Source: Mycobacterium bohemicum DSM 44277 (lineage in GTDB: Bacteria > Actinomycetota > Actinomycetes > Mycobacteriales > Mycobacteriaceae). From it: a stretch of DNA of 64,000 nucleotides. The stretch lies in NCBI RefSeq assembly GCF_001053185.1, contig NZ_CSTD01000001.1, positions 1,420,333 through 1,484,332 on the forward strand, read 5' to 3'. A program made the position numbers and the translations under genes. A model generated the notes under the pieces. That model saw nothing but the letters and a program-made list of their open reading frames with translations, had not been told where the DNA came from and searched no databases. Shown here in pieces: positions 45,746 to 55,683 of the stretch (positions within the stretch are counted from its first letter, which is position 1; every line of letters starts with the position of its first letter).

Positions 45746-46862
45746 ATGTCCGTGATCTTGGCGTACTGCTCACCCGAGCTCGGCCATCTGCTGCCGATCG
45801 GGGCGTTGCTGAGCGAGCTGCACCGCCGCGGCCACGAGGTGCACGTGCGCACCATGTCCGCCGGTGTGGCGATGATGCGCGGGCAGGGTTTGCACGCCGA
45901 GGCCGTCGACCCGGCGATCGAGGCGATCGCCGGGGGGGATTGGCAGGCCCGCGGCGCGCTGGGGGTGTTGAAGCTCTCCCTCGACGTGCTGTGCCGGCGC
46001 GCGGCGCTGGAAGTGCACGACCTGCGGCACGCCGTCGATGCCGTCGAACCCGAGGCGATCATCGTCGATGCGAACTGCTGGGGCGCCATGTCGGCCGCCG
46101 AGGCCGGAACGATTCCGTGGCTGGTCTTTTCGCCGTTCACCCCCTACCTGCGGTCCCGCGGGGCACCGCCCTTCGGCCCGGGGATGCGCCCCCTGCCCGG
46201 GATCGTCGGCGACCTGCGCGACGCCGCGGTCCGCCCTATCGTGCGATACCTCTTCGACCGCCCAATGTTGCCGCGCGTCAACGCGATTCGCGACGGGCTC
46301 GGCGTGACGCCGGTGACGTCCGTCGATGACCTGATGCGGCGCGCGCCGCTGCTGCTCGCGGTCGGCGGGGAGCCGTTCGAATACCCGCATCCGGACTGGG
46401 GTGACCTAGTGCACCACATCGGGGCGTGCGTGTTCGAACCCACCACCGCGCCGCCGCCGGACTGGCTCGGCGCCATCGAACGGCCGGTGGTGCTGGTCAA
46501 CACCTCCTCAATACCGCAACCCGACACCGCCCTGGGCCGAACCGCCTTGGAGGCGTTGGCCGATGAGGACGTCCACGTGGTGGCGCCTTTCCCCGCCGGC
46601 GTCCCGGCGGGCCTGCCGCGTCCCGCCAACGCCACCGTGTGCCGATTCGTGCCGCACGCGGCCGTCCTCGACCGGGCCTGCTGTGCGATCACCCACGGCG
46701 GTATGGGCACGACGCTCAAAGCGCTGGACCGCGGCGTGCCCGTGGTCGTCGTGCCCTTCGCGCGCGACCAGGCCGAAGTGGCCCGCCGCGTGCAGTTGGC
46801 GGGGTGCGGTGTCCGGCTGCCGGCCCGGAGGCTCACGCCGGCGCGGCTGCGGTCGGAGGTGC
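45746..46862 (+). pseudogene. GT1-type glycosyltransferase of the carotenoid locus, 3'-truncated
   Basis: A GT-B glycosyltransferase of the UGT/zeaxanthin-glucosyltransferase type: N-terminal acceptor domain (AYCSPELGHLLPIGALLSEL) and the donor-binding part [20 protein letters not shown] with [22 protein letters not shown]. After about residue 372 the frame runs into ispE sequence and stops at 46921. Perhaps 30-40 C-terminal residues are lost. It lies 10 bp after fni, so the pair forms an operon. A role in glycosylating a carotenoid is inferred from neighbours. Confidence 0.75.
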
Positions 46863-47148
46863 GGGCGACGCCGGGCAGCTGGCGCCCCTGCTGGGCAACG
46901 AGATGCAAGCGGCCGCCCTGAGCCTGCACCCGGGCCTGCGGCGTGCCCTGCGCGCCGGCGTGGAGGCGGGCGCCCTGGCGGGCATCGTGTCGGGTTCGGG
47001 CCCGACGTGTGCCTTCCTGTGCGCCTCGGCGGCGTCGGCGGTCGACGTCGGCACCGAACTGTCCGGCGCGGGCGTCTGCCGCACGGTGCGGGTCGCCACC
47101 GGACCGGTGGCGGGGGCGCGCGTGGTGCCCGCGCCCACCGAAGTGTGA
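46863..47148 (+). pseudogene. ispE: IspE (CDP-ME kinase), 3' fragment
   Basis: The last about 95 residues of 4-diphosphocytidyl-2-C-methylerythritol kinase, an essential MEP-pathway enzyme: [17 protein letters not shown], the third GHMP motif [14 protein letters not shown] and the normal C-terminus. The ATP-binding N-terminal two thirds are missing, and so is ksgA, which normally sits between rpfB and ispE. A cell with only this fragment should not be viable unless another copy exists. The joint is at about 46856-46868. Confidence 0.88.
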
Positions 47149-47173
47149 AATCGCACTCAAAACGCCGCTGAGT

Positions 47174-47202
47174 TTGGCAGTTACTTAAGAGGAGTTTAAG
47201 AT
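47174..47202 (+). promoter_or_regulatory. SigA-type promoter for the pks16 transcript
   Basis: TTGGCA (47174-47179), a 17-bp spacer and TAAGAT (47197-47202): the clearest housekeeping promoter in the window. A start site 7-9 bases downstream would fall at or next to the GTG at 47211. Confidence 0.7.
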
Positions 47203-47210
47203 CGTCTGCG

Positions 47211-47468
47211 GTGACGAGTAGCGGTAAGCAGAACCCCTCGATTTCGTCGTCCGCCGGGAGCCCCGGCGGGCGTGTGATTGGACCGACTTCGGTTTTCGCT
47301 GCTCGCGCGTTCGACGCGATGGGACGGGGTTTCGACGACCCATCACCGCTTCGAGACCTAACCGCCGCCCAACTGTGCTCGTGCGCCTGCTACCGGGCGA
47401 CACGGGGCGGGCGGAATATGAGATCTGCGGCCTTGGCTGGTATGCCGGAACCGAGGAGGTTTTCGTGA
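47211..47468 (+). CDS. Leaderless small ORF upstream of pks16 (Rv1012 position)
   Basis: An 85-residue frame starting with GTG 9 bp past the -10 box, so it is probably translated from a leaderless mRNA, a common mode in mycobacteria. Its TGA overlaps the GTG of pks16 (GTGA at 47465-47468), so it is coupled to pks16. The peptide is Ser/Gly/Arg-rich with a LCSCACYR cysteine cluster near residue 56 and no recognisable domain. M. tuberculosis has a small annotated gene, Rv1012, in this position. It may be a regulatory upstream ORF rather than a functional protein. Confidence 0.55.
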   Translation: MTSSGKQNPSISSSAGSPGGRVIGPTSVFAARAFDAMGRGFDDPSPLRDLTAAQLCSCACYRATRGGRNMRSAALAGMPEPRRFS

Positions 47469-49099
47469 GCAGGTTTACCGAGAAGATGTACCGCAACGCC
47501 CGCACCGCGACGACGGGCATGGTCACCGGTGAACCTCACGCCCCGGTTCGCCACACGTGGGGGGAGGTGCACGAGCGCGCCCGCCGCATCGCCGGCGGTC
47601 TCGCGGCCGCGGGCATCGAGCTCGGCGACGCCGTCGGCGTGCTTGCCGGCTTCCCCGTCGAGATCGCCCCGACAGCGCAGGCGCTGTGGATGCGCGGGGC
47701 CAGCCTGACCATGCTGCACCAGCCGACGCCGCGCACCGACCTGATGGTGTGGGCCGAGGACACCATGACCGTCATCGGCATGATCGAGGCCAAGGCCGTC
47801 ATCGTGTCCGAGCCCTTCCTGGTCGCCATCCCCGTGCTGGAGGAGAAGGGCATCAAGGTCCTCACCGTCGCCGACCTCCTGGCCTCCGACCCGATCGACC
47901 CGATCGAGGTCGGCGAGGACGACCTGGCGCTGATGCAGCTGACGTCGGGTTCCACCGGATCGCCCAAGGCCGTGCAGATCACCCACCGCAACATCTACTC
48001 CAACGCCGAGGCGATGTTCATCGGCGCCGAATACGACGTCGACAAGGACGTCATGGTCAGCTGGCTGCCCTGCTTCCATGACATGGGGATGGTCGGCTTC
48101 CTCACCATCCCGATGTACTTCGGCGCCGAGCTGGTCAAGGTCACCCCGATGGACTTCCTGCGCGACACGCTGCTGTGGGCCAAGCTCATCGACAAGTACA
48201 AGGGCACCATGACCGCGGCGCCGAACTTCGCCTACGCGCTGCTGGCCAAGCGGTTGCGCCGCAACGCCAAGCCCGGCGATTTCGACCTGTCCACGCTGCG
48301 GTTCGCGCTGTCCGGCGCCGAGCCCGTCGAGCCCGCCGACGTCGAGGACCTGCTGGATGCGGGCAAGCCGTTCGGACTGCGGTCCTCGGCGATCCTGCCG
48401 GCTTACGGCATGGCCGAGACGACGCTGGCGGTGTCGTTCTCGAAGTGCAACTCGGGCCTGGTGGTCGACGAGGTGGACGCCGACCTGCTGGCCGCGCTGC
48501 GCCGGGCCGTGCCGGCCACCAAGGGCAACACCCGCCGGCTGGCCACGCTCGGCCCGCTGCTCAAGGACCTCGAGGCCCGCATCGTCGACGAGAACGGCAA
48601 CGTGATGCCCGCGCGCGGCGTCGGCGTCATCGAGCTGCGCGGCGAATCGCTGACGCCCGGCTACCTCACCATGGGCGGCTTCATCCCGGCGCAGGACGAG
48701 CACGGCTGGTACGACACCGGCGACCTCGGCTACCTGACCGAGGAGGGCCACGTCGTGGTGTGCGGCCGCGTCAAGGACGTCATCATCATGGCGGGCCGCA
48801 ACATCTATCCCACGGACATCGAGCGGGCCGCGTGCCGCGTCGAGGGGGTGCGTCCCGGCTGCGCCGTCGCGGTGCGCCTGGACGCCGGCCACTCACGCGA
48901 GACATTCGCCGTCGCCGTCGAGTCCAACGCCTGGCAGGACCCGGTCGAGGTGCGCCGCATCGAGCACCAGGTCGCTCACGAGGTGGTGGCCGAGGTGGAC
49001 ATGCGGCCGCGCAATGTCGTGGTGCTGGGCCCCGGCACCATCCCCAAGACGCCGTCGGGCAAGCTGCGCCGGTCGACGTCGGTCACCCTGGTCACCTAG
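47465..49099 (+). CDS. pks16: Fatty-acyl-AMP ligase-like protein (Pks16)
   Basis: A 544-residue adenylate-forming enzyme of the acyl-AMP ligase group, named pks16 in M. tuberculosis although it is not a polyketide synthase. ATP motif [13 protein letters not shown], then [31 protein letters not shown] and the C-terminal Lys segment [12 protein letters not shown] 47465 has GAGGAGG upstream and gives the same length as I recall for Rv1013. The activated acid and its acceptor are unknown. Confidence 0.93.
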   Translation: MSRFTEKMYRNARTATTGMVTGEPHAPVRHTWGEVHERARRIAGGLAAAGIELGDAVGVLAGFPVEIAPTAQALWMRGASLTMLHQPTPRTDLMVWAEDTMTVIGMIEAKAVIVSEPFLVAIPVLEEKGIKVLTVADLLASDPIDPIEVGEDDLALMQLTSGSTGSPKAVQITHRNIYSNAEAMFIGAEYDVDKDVMVSWLPCFHDMGMVGFLTIPMYFGAELVKVTPMDFLRDTLLWAKLIDKYKGTMTAAPNFAYALLAKRLRRNAKPGDFDLSTLRFALSGAEPVEPADVEDLLDAGKPFGLRSSAILPAYGMAETTLAVSFSKCNSGLVVDEVDADLLAALRRAVPATKGNTRRLATLGPLLKDLEARIVDENGNVMPARGVGVIELRGESLTPGYLTMGGFIPAQDEHGWYDTGDLGYLTEEGHVVVCGRVKDVIIMAGRNIYPTDIERAACRVEGVRPGCAVAVRLDAGHSRETFAVAVESNAWQDPVEVRRIEHQVAHEVVAEVDMRPRNVVVLGPGTIPKTPSGKLRRSTSVTLVT

Positions 49100-49113
49100 G
49101 GCACCGGCGGCCG

Positions 49114-49722
49114 TCAGGCGATCGGGGCGAGCCCCGACCGCACCACCTCCAGACAGGTGGCGGTGATAGACCCCAAATCCTGGGTGCAGCCGTCGCGCCC
49201 CCAGGTTTCCACTCCGACGATCAGCGCGGCGGCCAGCGTGGATCCGGCCACCTTGGCGACCAGCTCGATGTTTGCCACGTCGGGATAACGCTGTCGGACG
49301 AAATCGGTGAGCACCTCGGCGAACGACGATTGGACCACCCGCAGGTGGGCGGCGATCTGGTCACCGGTGATCAGTTCGGCGCGGGCCAGCGCCGCCTGCC
49401 GGACCACCTCGACGTCGTGCGGATAGCTGTCCACGCTGGCCAGCACGGCCTCGAACACCGACTCCGAGCGGGGGCGCCGCGCGAGCGCCTCGGCCAGCCA
49501 GTCCACCTCGGTGTCGTAGTCCTGGAACAGCACGGCTTCCTTGGTGGGGAAGTGCCGGAAGAACGTGCGTTCCGTGACGCCGGCCTCCCGAGCGAGCTGT
49601 TGCACCGTGACGTTGCCGAAGCCCTCGCTGGCGAACCTTTTCAGGGCGACCTGCCGCAGCGCCTCCCGGGTCCGGTTGCGGCGCAGCGCGTGCAGATTCG
49701 GCCGCTCGCCCATAGCTGACAT
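49114..49722 (-). CDS. TetR-family regulator
   Basis: A 202-residue repressor with DNA-binding helices NVTVQQLAREAGVTERTFFRHF at about residues 37-58 and a C-terminal ligand domain. It is divergent from the FAD oxidoreductase at 49827 across 104 bp, the usual arrangement for a local regulator and its target. An ATG at 49713 is an alternative start. Converges on pks16. Confidence 0.88.
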   Translation of the reverse strand: MSAMGERPNLHALRRNRTREALRQVALKRFASEGFGNVTVQQLAREAGVTERTFFRHFPTKEAVLFQDYDTEVDWLAEALARRPRSESVFEAVLASVDSYPHDVEVVRQAALARAELITGDQIAAHLRVVQSSFAEVLTDFVRQRYPDVANIELVAKVAGSTLAAALIVGVETWGRDGCTQDLGSITATCLEVVRSGLAPIA

Positions 49723-49826
49723 CCCATCACACCGGACTGCGCCGCAGCCGCTTCTCCTTCCAATTGAGTCAGTACTGACATATATTTGGCGCTTGGGCGG
49801 GGCGATTCTCCGAAGGAGCGTGCGCG

Positions 49827-51392
49827 ATGACGGACTATGACGCGATCGTGGTCGGTGCCGGTCACAACGGGTTGACGGCGGCGGCGGTCCTGCAGCGCGC
49901 CGGCCTGCGCACGCTGTGCCTGGAGGCCAACACCTACAGCGGTGGCATGGCGGCGACCGTCGAGCTGATGGACGGATTCCACTTCGAGATCGCCGGTTCG
50001 GTGCAGTTCCCCACCGCCCCGCGGATCGCCGAGGAGCTTGGACTCAATACGCTGCCGACGGTGGACGCCGACGTGATGAGCGTCAACATCGGCGAATCCG
50101 GCGAGGAGCCGATGGTCTTCTACCGCGATCCGATGCAGCTCATGACGCACCTCGGCGAAAAGCACGGTGTCGAGGCCGTCACCGGGATGGCCGAGCTGTA
50201 CGCGTGGAGCCAGGGGCCCGCGCGGGCGCTGGGCCGATTCGAGGTGTGCACCCCGCCCGAGACGCTCGATCAGATGTATGCCAGCGCGACCAACGAGGCC
50301 GAACGCCGGGCCATCCACGAAATGCTCTTCGGCACGGCGATGGACCCCATCGACCGCTTCCTGCCCGACAAGGACAAGCACGCGGTGTTGCGCGGGATGC
50401 TGGCGTTCCTGGCGATCAACTCCACCTACCGCGGGCCGTACACGCCCGGCAGCGCCACCTGTCTCGCTTTCGCCCTGGCGGTTCCCGACGGCAGCACCGC
50501 GATGATGACCAAGCTCGAGGGTGGCATCGGGGCGCTCACCGACCATGTTCGCGACCTCTTCGTCAGCGCCGGCGGTGAGCTCAGGTTCCGCGCCAAGGTC
50601 GACAAGATCGTCGTCGAGGACGGCCGCGCCATCGGTGTGCAGTTGAGGGACGGCACGAAAATCAGTGCGCCCGTGGTGGTCTCGAACCTGGCCCCCGACA
50701 CCACGCTCAACGACCTGGTCGGCGCGGAGCACCTGCCGGCTGACCTCGTCACCCGGCTCGAGGGCCGTGACCACCGGGCGACGTTCGTGCAGATGCATTT
50801 CGCGCTCGACGGGCTGCCCGAATTCGCCCCGCCCTACGAGCTGCTCAACGAGCCGGGCATGCAGCAGTCGATAGGGATCTTCGGCTCGCCGGAAGAACAA
50901 CAGCGTCAGTGGGAGATGTGCACGCACGGGTTGATCCCCGACAATCCGTCGCTGGGCATGCAGATCCCGTCCTGCATGGATTCCAGCCTGGCTCCTCCCG
51001 GCAAGCATGCGGCCAGCGCCTACGCGTACGCCTTCCCGGTCGAGGCCAGCCGCGACCAGCACGGCCACCTGAAAAACGAGATGGCACAACGCGTTATCGA
51101 CAAGATCACCCGATTCGCCCCGAACTTCAAGGACATCCTGATCCGGCACATCACGTTTGCGCCGTACCACATGCAGACGATGTTCGCCGCCCCGTCCGGT
51201 GACTTCTGCCACGGGCTGCTGCAGCCGGAGTTGATGGGCCCCAACCGTCCCGGGCCCAAGGGCTTCATCGACCTGCCCATCGCGATCGACGGTCTCTACC
51301 TCGGCGGCGCGGGATGCCACGGGGGACCGGGCATCACCTTCATTCCCGGCTACAACGCCGCCCGCCAGGCACTCGAGGACCTGTCGGCCTGA
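49827..51392 (+). CDS. FAD-dependent oxidoreductase, phytoene-desaturase-like (PYROXD2-like)
   Basis: A 521-residue flavoprotein with the dinucleotide fold at the start (DAIVVGAGHNGLTAAAVLQRAG) and the family ending LYLGGAGCHGGPGITFIPGY. It belongs to the same superfamily as CrtI but is closest by eye to the PYROXD2-like group, whose substrates are mostly unknown. ATG 49827 follows GAAGGAG. It is probably regulated by the divergent TetR. There is no membrane segment. Confidence 0.88.
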   Translation: MTDYDAIVVGAGHNGLTAAAVLQRAGLRTLCLEANTYSGGMAATVELMDGFHFEIAGSVQFPTAPRIAEELGLNTLPTVDADVMSVNIGESGEEPMVFYRDPMQLMTHLGEKHGVEAVTGMAELYAWSQGPARALGRFEVCTPPETLDQMYASATNEAERRAIHEMLFGTAMDPIDRFLPDKDKHAVLRGMLAFLAINSTYRGPYTPGSATCLAFALAVPDGSTAMMTKLEGGIGALTDHVRDLFVSAGGELRFRAKVDKIVVEDGRAIGVQLRDGTKISAPVVVSNLAPDTTLNDLVGAEHLPADLVTRLEGRDHRATFVQMHFALDGLPEFAPPYELLNEPGMQQSIGIFGSPEEQQRQWEMCTHGLIPDNPSLGMQIPSCMDSSLAPPGKHAASAYAYAFPVEASRDQHGHLKNEMAQRVIDKITRFAPNFKDILIRHITFAPYHMQTMFAAPSGDFCHGLLQPELMGPNRPGPKGFIDLPIAIDGLYLGGAGCHGGPGITFIPGYNAARQALEDLSA

Positions 51393-51402
51393 CCGCCCGG
51401 GT

Positions 51403-51978
51403 CTACCAGGCGTGGACGCGGTTCTGGGCGGACTCCAACCCGAGCTCGATCAGCATTTCGGTGGCGTCCGCGGCCTGCTCGCAGATCGTGGGGACTTCGG
51501 GGCGTTCGCCGGCGGTGAAGTTCTCCAACACGAACGCCGCCGGGTCCTTGCGGCCGGGCGGGCGCCCTATTCCGATCCGGACCCGCTGAAAGTCCTTGGT
51601 GCCCAGTGCCGCAACCACGGAGCGCAGCCCATTGTGGCCGCCCTCGCCGCCGCCGACCTTGAGCCGGATGCGGCCGAAGTCGAGGTCGAGGTCGTCATGG
51701 ATGACGATGATCTCGCCCGGAGCCACCGAATAGAACTTCGCCAGCGGCCCCACCTGGCGACCGGACTCGTTCATGTAGCAGCGCGGCTTGGCGACCACCA
51801 CCGAGTGCCCGGCCAACCTTCCGGTGACCACTTCGGCACCGGAACGCTTGTGCGCCTTGAAGTTTGCGCCGAGCCGAGCGGCGAGCAGGTCGGCCACCAT
51901 GAACCCGAGGTTGTGCCGGGTGCGGGCGTAGTTGTCTCCGGGATTGCCCAGGCCGACGACCAGCAACGGCTCGGCCAT
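51403..51978 (-). CDS. pth: Peptidyl-tRNA hydrolase
   Basis: A 191-residue esterase that recycles peptidyl-tRNA. Motifs: [20 protein letters not shown] (catalytic His in TRHN, Asn in GNPG), [10 protein letters not shown] and [12 protein letters not shown]. It is downstream of rplY with a 12-bp gap, the standard mycobacterial pair. Confidence 0.95.
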   Translation of the reverse strand: MAEPLLVVGLGNPGDNYARTRHNLGFMVADLLAARLGANFKAHKRSGAEVVTGRLAGHSVVVAKPRCYMNESGRQVGPLAKFYSVAPGEIIVIHDDLDLDFGRIRLKVGGGEGGHNGLRSVVAALGTKDFQRVRIGIGRPPGRKDPAAFVLENFTAGERPEVPTICEQAADATEMLIELGLESAQNRVHAW

Positions 51979-51990
51979 GTTGCGTCCCGC

Positions 51991-52650
51991 CTACTCGGCC
52001 TCGGACTCGGCGCCGGCCTCGGACTCCTGCTCGCCCGCCGCCTCCGGCGCTTCGGCCCCGGCGGTCTCGCCGGCGCCTTCCTCCGCGAGGTCCTCGGCGG
52101 TCGGGGCATTCACCACGTTGACCACCAGCAGCTCCGGGTCGGAAATCAGGGTGACCCCCCTGGGGAGCTGGACCTGGCCCGCGGTGAACTGCGTGCCGGG
52201 GGTGGCGCCCTCGACGGACACCGTCAGCTGCTCGGGGATCGACAACGCCTCGGCCTCGATCTCGATGTGGTTGGTCTCCTGGGTGACCAGCGTGCCGGAT
52301 TCGGCGTCGCCCTCGACCACCACGGCGACCTCGACGGTGACCTTCTCGCCGCGGCGCACCACCAGCAGGTCGGCGTGCTGAATGCTGCGGCGGATCGGGT
52401 GGATGTCGAGCGCCTTGGTCAGCGCCAGCTGCTCTTTGCCCTCGATGTCCAGCGTCAGCACCGCGTTGGTGCCGGCGTGCCGCAAGACGGCCGCGAAGTC
52501 GTGTCCGGGCAGCTCGAGGTGCTGGGGATCGGCGCCGTGGCCGTAGAGGACGGCGGGGATCCGGCCTTCGCGGCGGGCCCGGCGGGAGGCGCCCTTGCCC
52601 GTCTCGGTTCGCACCGAAACCTTCAACTGGTTGACTGCCGACTTGGCCAT
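51991..52650 (-). CDS. rplY: 50S ribosomal protein L25 (CTC form)
   Basis: A 219-residue L25/CTC-type protein that binds 5S rRNA: the N-terminal L25 domain ([23 protein letters not shown]-like turn, YGHG) and the beta C-terminal domain ([13 protein letters not shown]) are followed by an acidic, Glu/Ala/Gly-rich tail (about 185-219). ATG 52650 gives MAKSAVNQL, the expected start. General-stress link known for CTC in Bacillus is not shown here. Confidence 0.95.
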   Translation of the reverse strand: MAKSAVNQLKVSVRTETGKGASRRARREGRIPAVLYGHGADPQHLELPGHDFAAVLRHAGTNAVLTLDIEGKEQLALTKALDIHPIRRSIQHADLLVVRRGEKVTVEVAVVVEGDAESGTLVTQETNHIEIEAEALSIPEQLTVSVEGATPGTQFTAGQVQLPRGVTLISDPELLVVNVVNAPTAEDLAEEGAGETAGAEAPEAAGEQESEAGAESEAE

Positions 52651-52801
52651 GTGGTCGCTCCTGTGTGCTCGCTCGTGGGTTCGGGGCACGGCCAGGGTCG
52701 CGACTGTTAGGTCGGTCTCCGTCGATAACGGTGCCGGTCGACACCCTCGCCGTGACGCCTGGTCAGGTTAGCGCATCGGGGTGGGTGCGGAAAATTCGAG
52801 T

Positions 52802-52954
52802 CACATGCGCCACACGCGTCCCTGGATGGGGCGGCACCCGATCTGCCCGCCTCATAGCGACAATTACCCCCCGGCGACTGGGTGGCCCCCCGTTGTCGCT
52901 CGGAGGTGGGCACATCGTCACCCACCTTCTCCAGGGGCTGGTGTGGCCCATGTG
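52802..52954. repeat. Dispersed palindromic element, copy 2
   Basis: Second copy of the element at 24402-24551. Outer arms CACATG (52802-52807) and CATGTG (52949-52954), with GCCACAC/GTGTGGC and CCTGGA/TCCAGG further in. Core arms at 52844-52863 (TGCCCGCCTCATAGCGACAA) and 52893-52912 are complementary at 17 of 20. It fills the gap between rplY and the SDR gene. The core left arm matches copy 1 at 19 of 20. Confidence 0.75.
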
Positions 52955-52965
52955 GCGGGGGAGGC

Positions 52966-53835
52966 TCAGAGCGGGAAGGTGGTCCCCGTCAGCTGCTCGG
53001 ACAACGACCAGAGGGCGGCGGCCATCGCCGCGTCCCGCGCGCGCCGGCCGCGCGCCACCGGCTGGGTGCGTCCGCGGTACCCGCCCCGGGGACCGACGAA
53101 GGTGTCTCCCGGGAGGTCCCGCGACGCCGCGTACAACGTCTGGCGGGCACCGAAGTCGGCGTCGGTGGCCACCACGCGGGTGACGGCCGACATCAGGGCA
53201 TCGCCGATCCTGCGGCCCGAGGCGCCCTGCAGGTTGGTGTGCGAGTAACCGGGGTGGGCCGCCAGGGCGCGCAGCGGCGAACCGGCCGCCTCCAAGCGCC
53301 GCTGCAGCTCGCTGGTGAACAGCAGGTTCGCGAGCTTGGACTGGCTGTAGGCCAGCCACGGCGAGTACCGGCGGTTCGTCCAGTTGAGGTCGTCGAGGTC
53401 GATGCGGCCGGCCCAGTGCGCCATCGAGGACACCGTGACCACCCGGTCGGTGAGCCTGGGCAGCAGCAGGTTGGTCAGCGCGAAGTGACCGAGATGGTTC
53501 GTGCCGATCTGGCTTTCGAAGCCGTCGGCGGTCAACGCGTAGGGGGCGGCCATGATGCCCGCGTTGTTGATCAGCACGTCAACCTTGTCCACGCCGTCGG
53601 CGAACCGGCGCACCGACGACAGGTCCTGCAGGTCGAGGGCACGAATTTCGGTGTCGCCGTTCATCTTCCGGGCGGCGGCTTCGCCCTTGGCCGTGTCACG
53701 GACGGCCATGACGACCGAGGCGCCGCTGCGCGCCAGCTCGCGGGCGGTCACCTTGCCGAGGCCGCTGTTGGCGCCGGTGATGACGACGGTGCGCCCGGCG
53801 AACGACGGTAGCTCCGCGGCGGTCCAGTTGGTCAT
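52966..53835 (-). CDS. Short-chain dehydrogenase/reductase
   Basis: A 289-residue NAD(P)-dependent SDR. Cofactor motif VVITGANSGLGKVTARELA near residues 16-34, NNAGIM near 90 and the catalytic Ser (VSSMAHW), Tyr and Lys in the YSQSK segment are all present. It resembles the retinol-dehydrogenase-like SDRs abundant in mycobacteria (the WW-domain oxidoreductase-like group), but the substrate is unknown. It is placed between lpqT and rplY on the same strand. Confidence 0.9.
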   Translation of the reverse strand: MTNWTAAELPSFAGRTVVITGANSGLGKVTARELARSGASVVMAVRDTAKGEAAARKMNGDTEIRALDLQDLSSVRRFADGVDKVDVLINNAGIMAAPYALTADGFESQIGTNHLGHFALTNLLLPRLTDRVVTVSSMAHWAGRIDLDDLNWTNRRYSPWLAYSQSKLANLLFTSELQRRLEAAGSPLRALAAHPGYSHTNLQGASGRRIGDALMSAVTRVVATDADFGARQTLYAASRDLPGDTFVGPRGGYRGRTQPVARGRRARDAAMAAALWSLSEQLTGTTFPL

Positions 53836-53928
53836 GGCTGCCAACCTAGTGCCCGGCGTCGGACTCCGGCGGCGGGGTGGCTAGGGTGATGCCGCCCATC
53901 GACGGCCAGGGCTCCGCGTCGGCCCGAG

Positions 53929-54585
53929 TCACTTCCGCGCGACGACGAACCCCTTGATGATCGCCTCGATGTCGGCCGACTCCGCGACCGCCTGGTCGGC
54001 CAGGCCGGTGATGGTCAGCTGAACCAGGTAGCGCTGATCGGCGGGCGGCGAGCCGGTCGGGATGACGATCCGATTCCAGCTGTGCAGCCGCGTGCCGTCC
54101 AGGTCGTAGCTGCCCTGGATCTCCGACGACGGAAACCCGTTGTAGTCGGCCGTCGAGGCGTCCAATTGCCGGAAGTTCTCGAACAATTGGGCATCGTCGT
54201 TGCCGTGCTTGATCACTTGGGCCGGGTCGAAGTCGCCGACCAACTTGAACACCACCAGGCGCGCGGTCGGATACTTACCGCCCTTGGAGATCATCACGGT
54301 CCCCGGTTGAATGTGCGGATTGTCCACCCGCGTCCATCCCGGCGGTGTCGGTATCGACACGGTCAGGTCGGTCAGCGCGGCGGGAGCCACCTGCTGCCCG
54401 GTGACGCCGAGGTTCTGCAGGTACTGCGACAGCGGGACGGGCTTCGCCGTGGGCGTGCCGGTGGTCGGGGCCGCGGTCGAGCTCTTCGACCAAATCGACT
54501 GGTAATCCGGCGCTTCCGTCCCGCAGGCCACCGCGGAGAGCGTCAGCGCAACAACCGCGACGGCAGCCCGGCGGCGACCACTCAC
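53929..54585 (-). CDS. lpqT: Lipoprotein LpqT
   Basis: A 218-residue lipoprotein: signal peptide with lipobox SAVAC (Cys near residue 21), a Thr/Pro-rich spacer, then a LpqN/LpqT-type domain (VSIPTPPGWTRVDNPHI and onwards). The family is linked to envelope functions and host interaction. GTG 54585 is the likely start. It lies 26 bp downstream of prs. Confidence 0.92.
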   Translation of the reverse strand: MSGRRRAAVAVVALTLSAVACGTEAPDYQSIWSKSSTAAPTTGTPTAKPVPLSQYLQNLGVTGQQVAPAALTDLTVSIPTPPGWTRVDNPHIQPGTVMISKGGKYPTARLVVFKLVGDFDPAQVIKHGNDDAQLFENFRQLDASTADYNGFPSSEIQGSYDLDGTRLHSWNRIVIPTGSPPADQRYLVQLTITGLADQAVAESADIEAIIKGFVVARK

Positions 54586-54611
54586 AGAATCTCGCGGACC
54601 GCGTCAGCCAT

Positions 54612-55592
54612 CTAGGCGTCCCCGTCGAAAAGTCCTGTCACCGAGCCATTCTCGAAGACGGCGCGGATGGTGCTGGCAACCAGCGGCGCGATCGACAAGA
54701 CGGTCAGCTGCGGGAAGCGCTTCTCGTCACCGATCGGGAGCGTGTTGGTGACGATGACCTCCCGCGCGCCGCACGCCGCCAGCCGCTCGGCCGCCGGGTC
54801 CGACAGCACGCCGTGGGTGGCGGCGATGATCACGTCGCCGGCGCCGTCGTCGTGCAACAGCTTCACGGCACCGGCGATGGTGCCGCCGGTGTCGATCATG
54901 TCGTCGATCAGCACACAGGTGCGTCCGGCGACCTCACCGACGACGCGGTTGGACACCACCTGGTTGGAGACGCGCGGGTCGCGCGTCTTGTGGATGAATG
55001 CCAGCGGCACGCCCCCCAGCGCGTCGGCCCACTTCTCGGCGATGCGTACGCGACCCGAGTCGGGGGAGACGACCACCATGTTGCCGTCCGGGTAGTTGTC
55101 CCGGATGTAGCCGGTCAGGAGGTTCTGGCCGCGCATGTGGTCGACCGGCCCGTCGAAGAAGCCCTGGATCTGGTCGGTGTGCAGGTCGACGGTCACGATC
55201 CGGTCGGCGCCGGCCGTCTTCAGCAGGTCGGCGACCAGCCGCGCCGAGATGGGCTCGCGGCCGCGGTGCTTCTTGTCCTGCCGCGCGTAGGGATAGAACG
55301 GCAGGACGGCGGTGATCCGCTTGGCGCTGCCCCGCTTGAGGGCGTCGATCATGATCAGCTGTTCCATCAGCCAGGTGTTCACCGGCACCGGGCACGATTG
55401 CAGGACGAACGCGTCGCAGCCGCGCACCGATTCGTTGAAGCGCACGAAGATCTCGCCGTTGGCGAACTCCCGCGCGTCCTGCGCGGTCACGTGGACGTCC
55501 AGCTCCTTGGCGACCTGCTCGGCCAGCTCGGGATGGGCGCGGCCGCTGAAGAGCATCAAATTTTTGCGGTTGTCGGTCCAGTCGTGGCTCAA
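54612..55592 (-). CDS. prs: Ribose-phosphate pyrophosphokinase
   Basis: A 326-residue PRPP synthase, supplying PRPP to nucleotide, His and Trp synthesis and to decaprenyl-phosphoryl-arabinose of the cell wall. Motifs: FPYARQDKKHRGREPISARL (ATP loop), VTVDLHTDQIQGFF, and the PRPP-binding loop CVLIDDMIDTGGTIAGA. The TTG at 55592 gives the exact M. tuberculosis length. It forms a set with glmU upstream and lpqT downstream. Confidence 0.95.
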   Translation of the reverse strand: MSHDWTDNRKNLMLFSGRAHPELAEQVAKELDVHVTAQDAREFANGEIFVRFNESVRGCDAFVLQSCPVPVNTWLMEQLIMIDALKRGSAKRITAVLPFYPYARQDKKHRGREPISARLVADLLKTAGADRIVTVDLHTDQIQGFFDGPVDHMRGQNLLTGYIRDNYPDGNMVVVSPDSGRVRIAEKWADALGGVPLAFIHKTRDPRVSNQVVSNRVVGEVAGRTCVLIDDMIDTGGTIAGAVKLLHDDGAGDVIIAATHGVLSDPAAERLAACGAREVIVTNTLPIGDEKRFPQLTVLSIAPLVASTIRAVFENGSVTGLFDGDA

Positions 55593-55683
55593 CGCACTGC
55601 CCTCGCCGTTCGATCGGGAATGGACGCCCCATCGTAAGCGGCGAAGGACCCGGATGGTGCTGTCGGGTTGCCGGGACACGAAT

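Noticed and set aside
49827..51392. CrtI-type phytoene desaturase completing a carotenoid pathway with fni
   Set aside because: The protein is closer by eye to PYROXD2-like flavoproteins, lies with its own TetR, and occurs in the ordinary pks16-pth context, not with crt genes.
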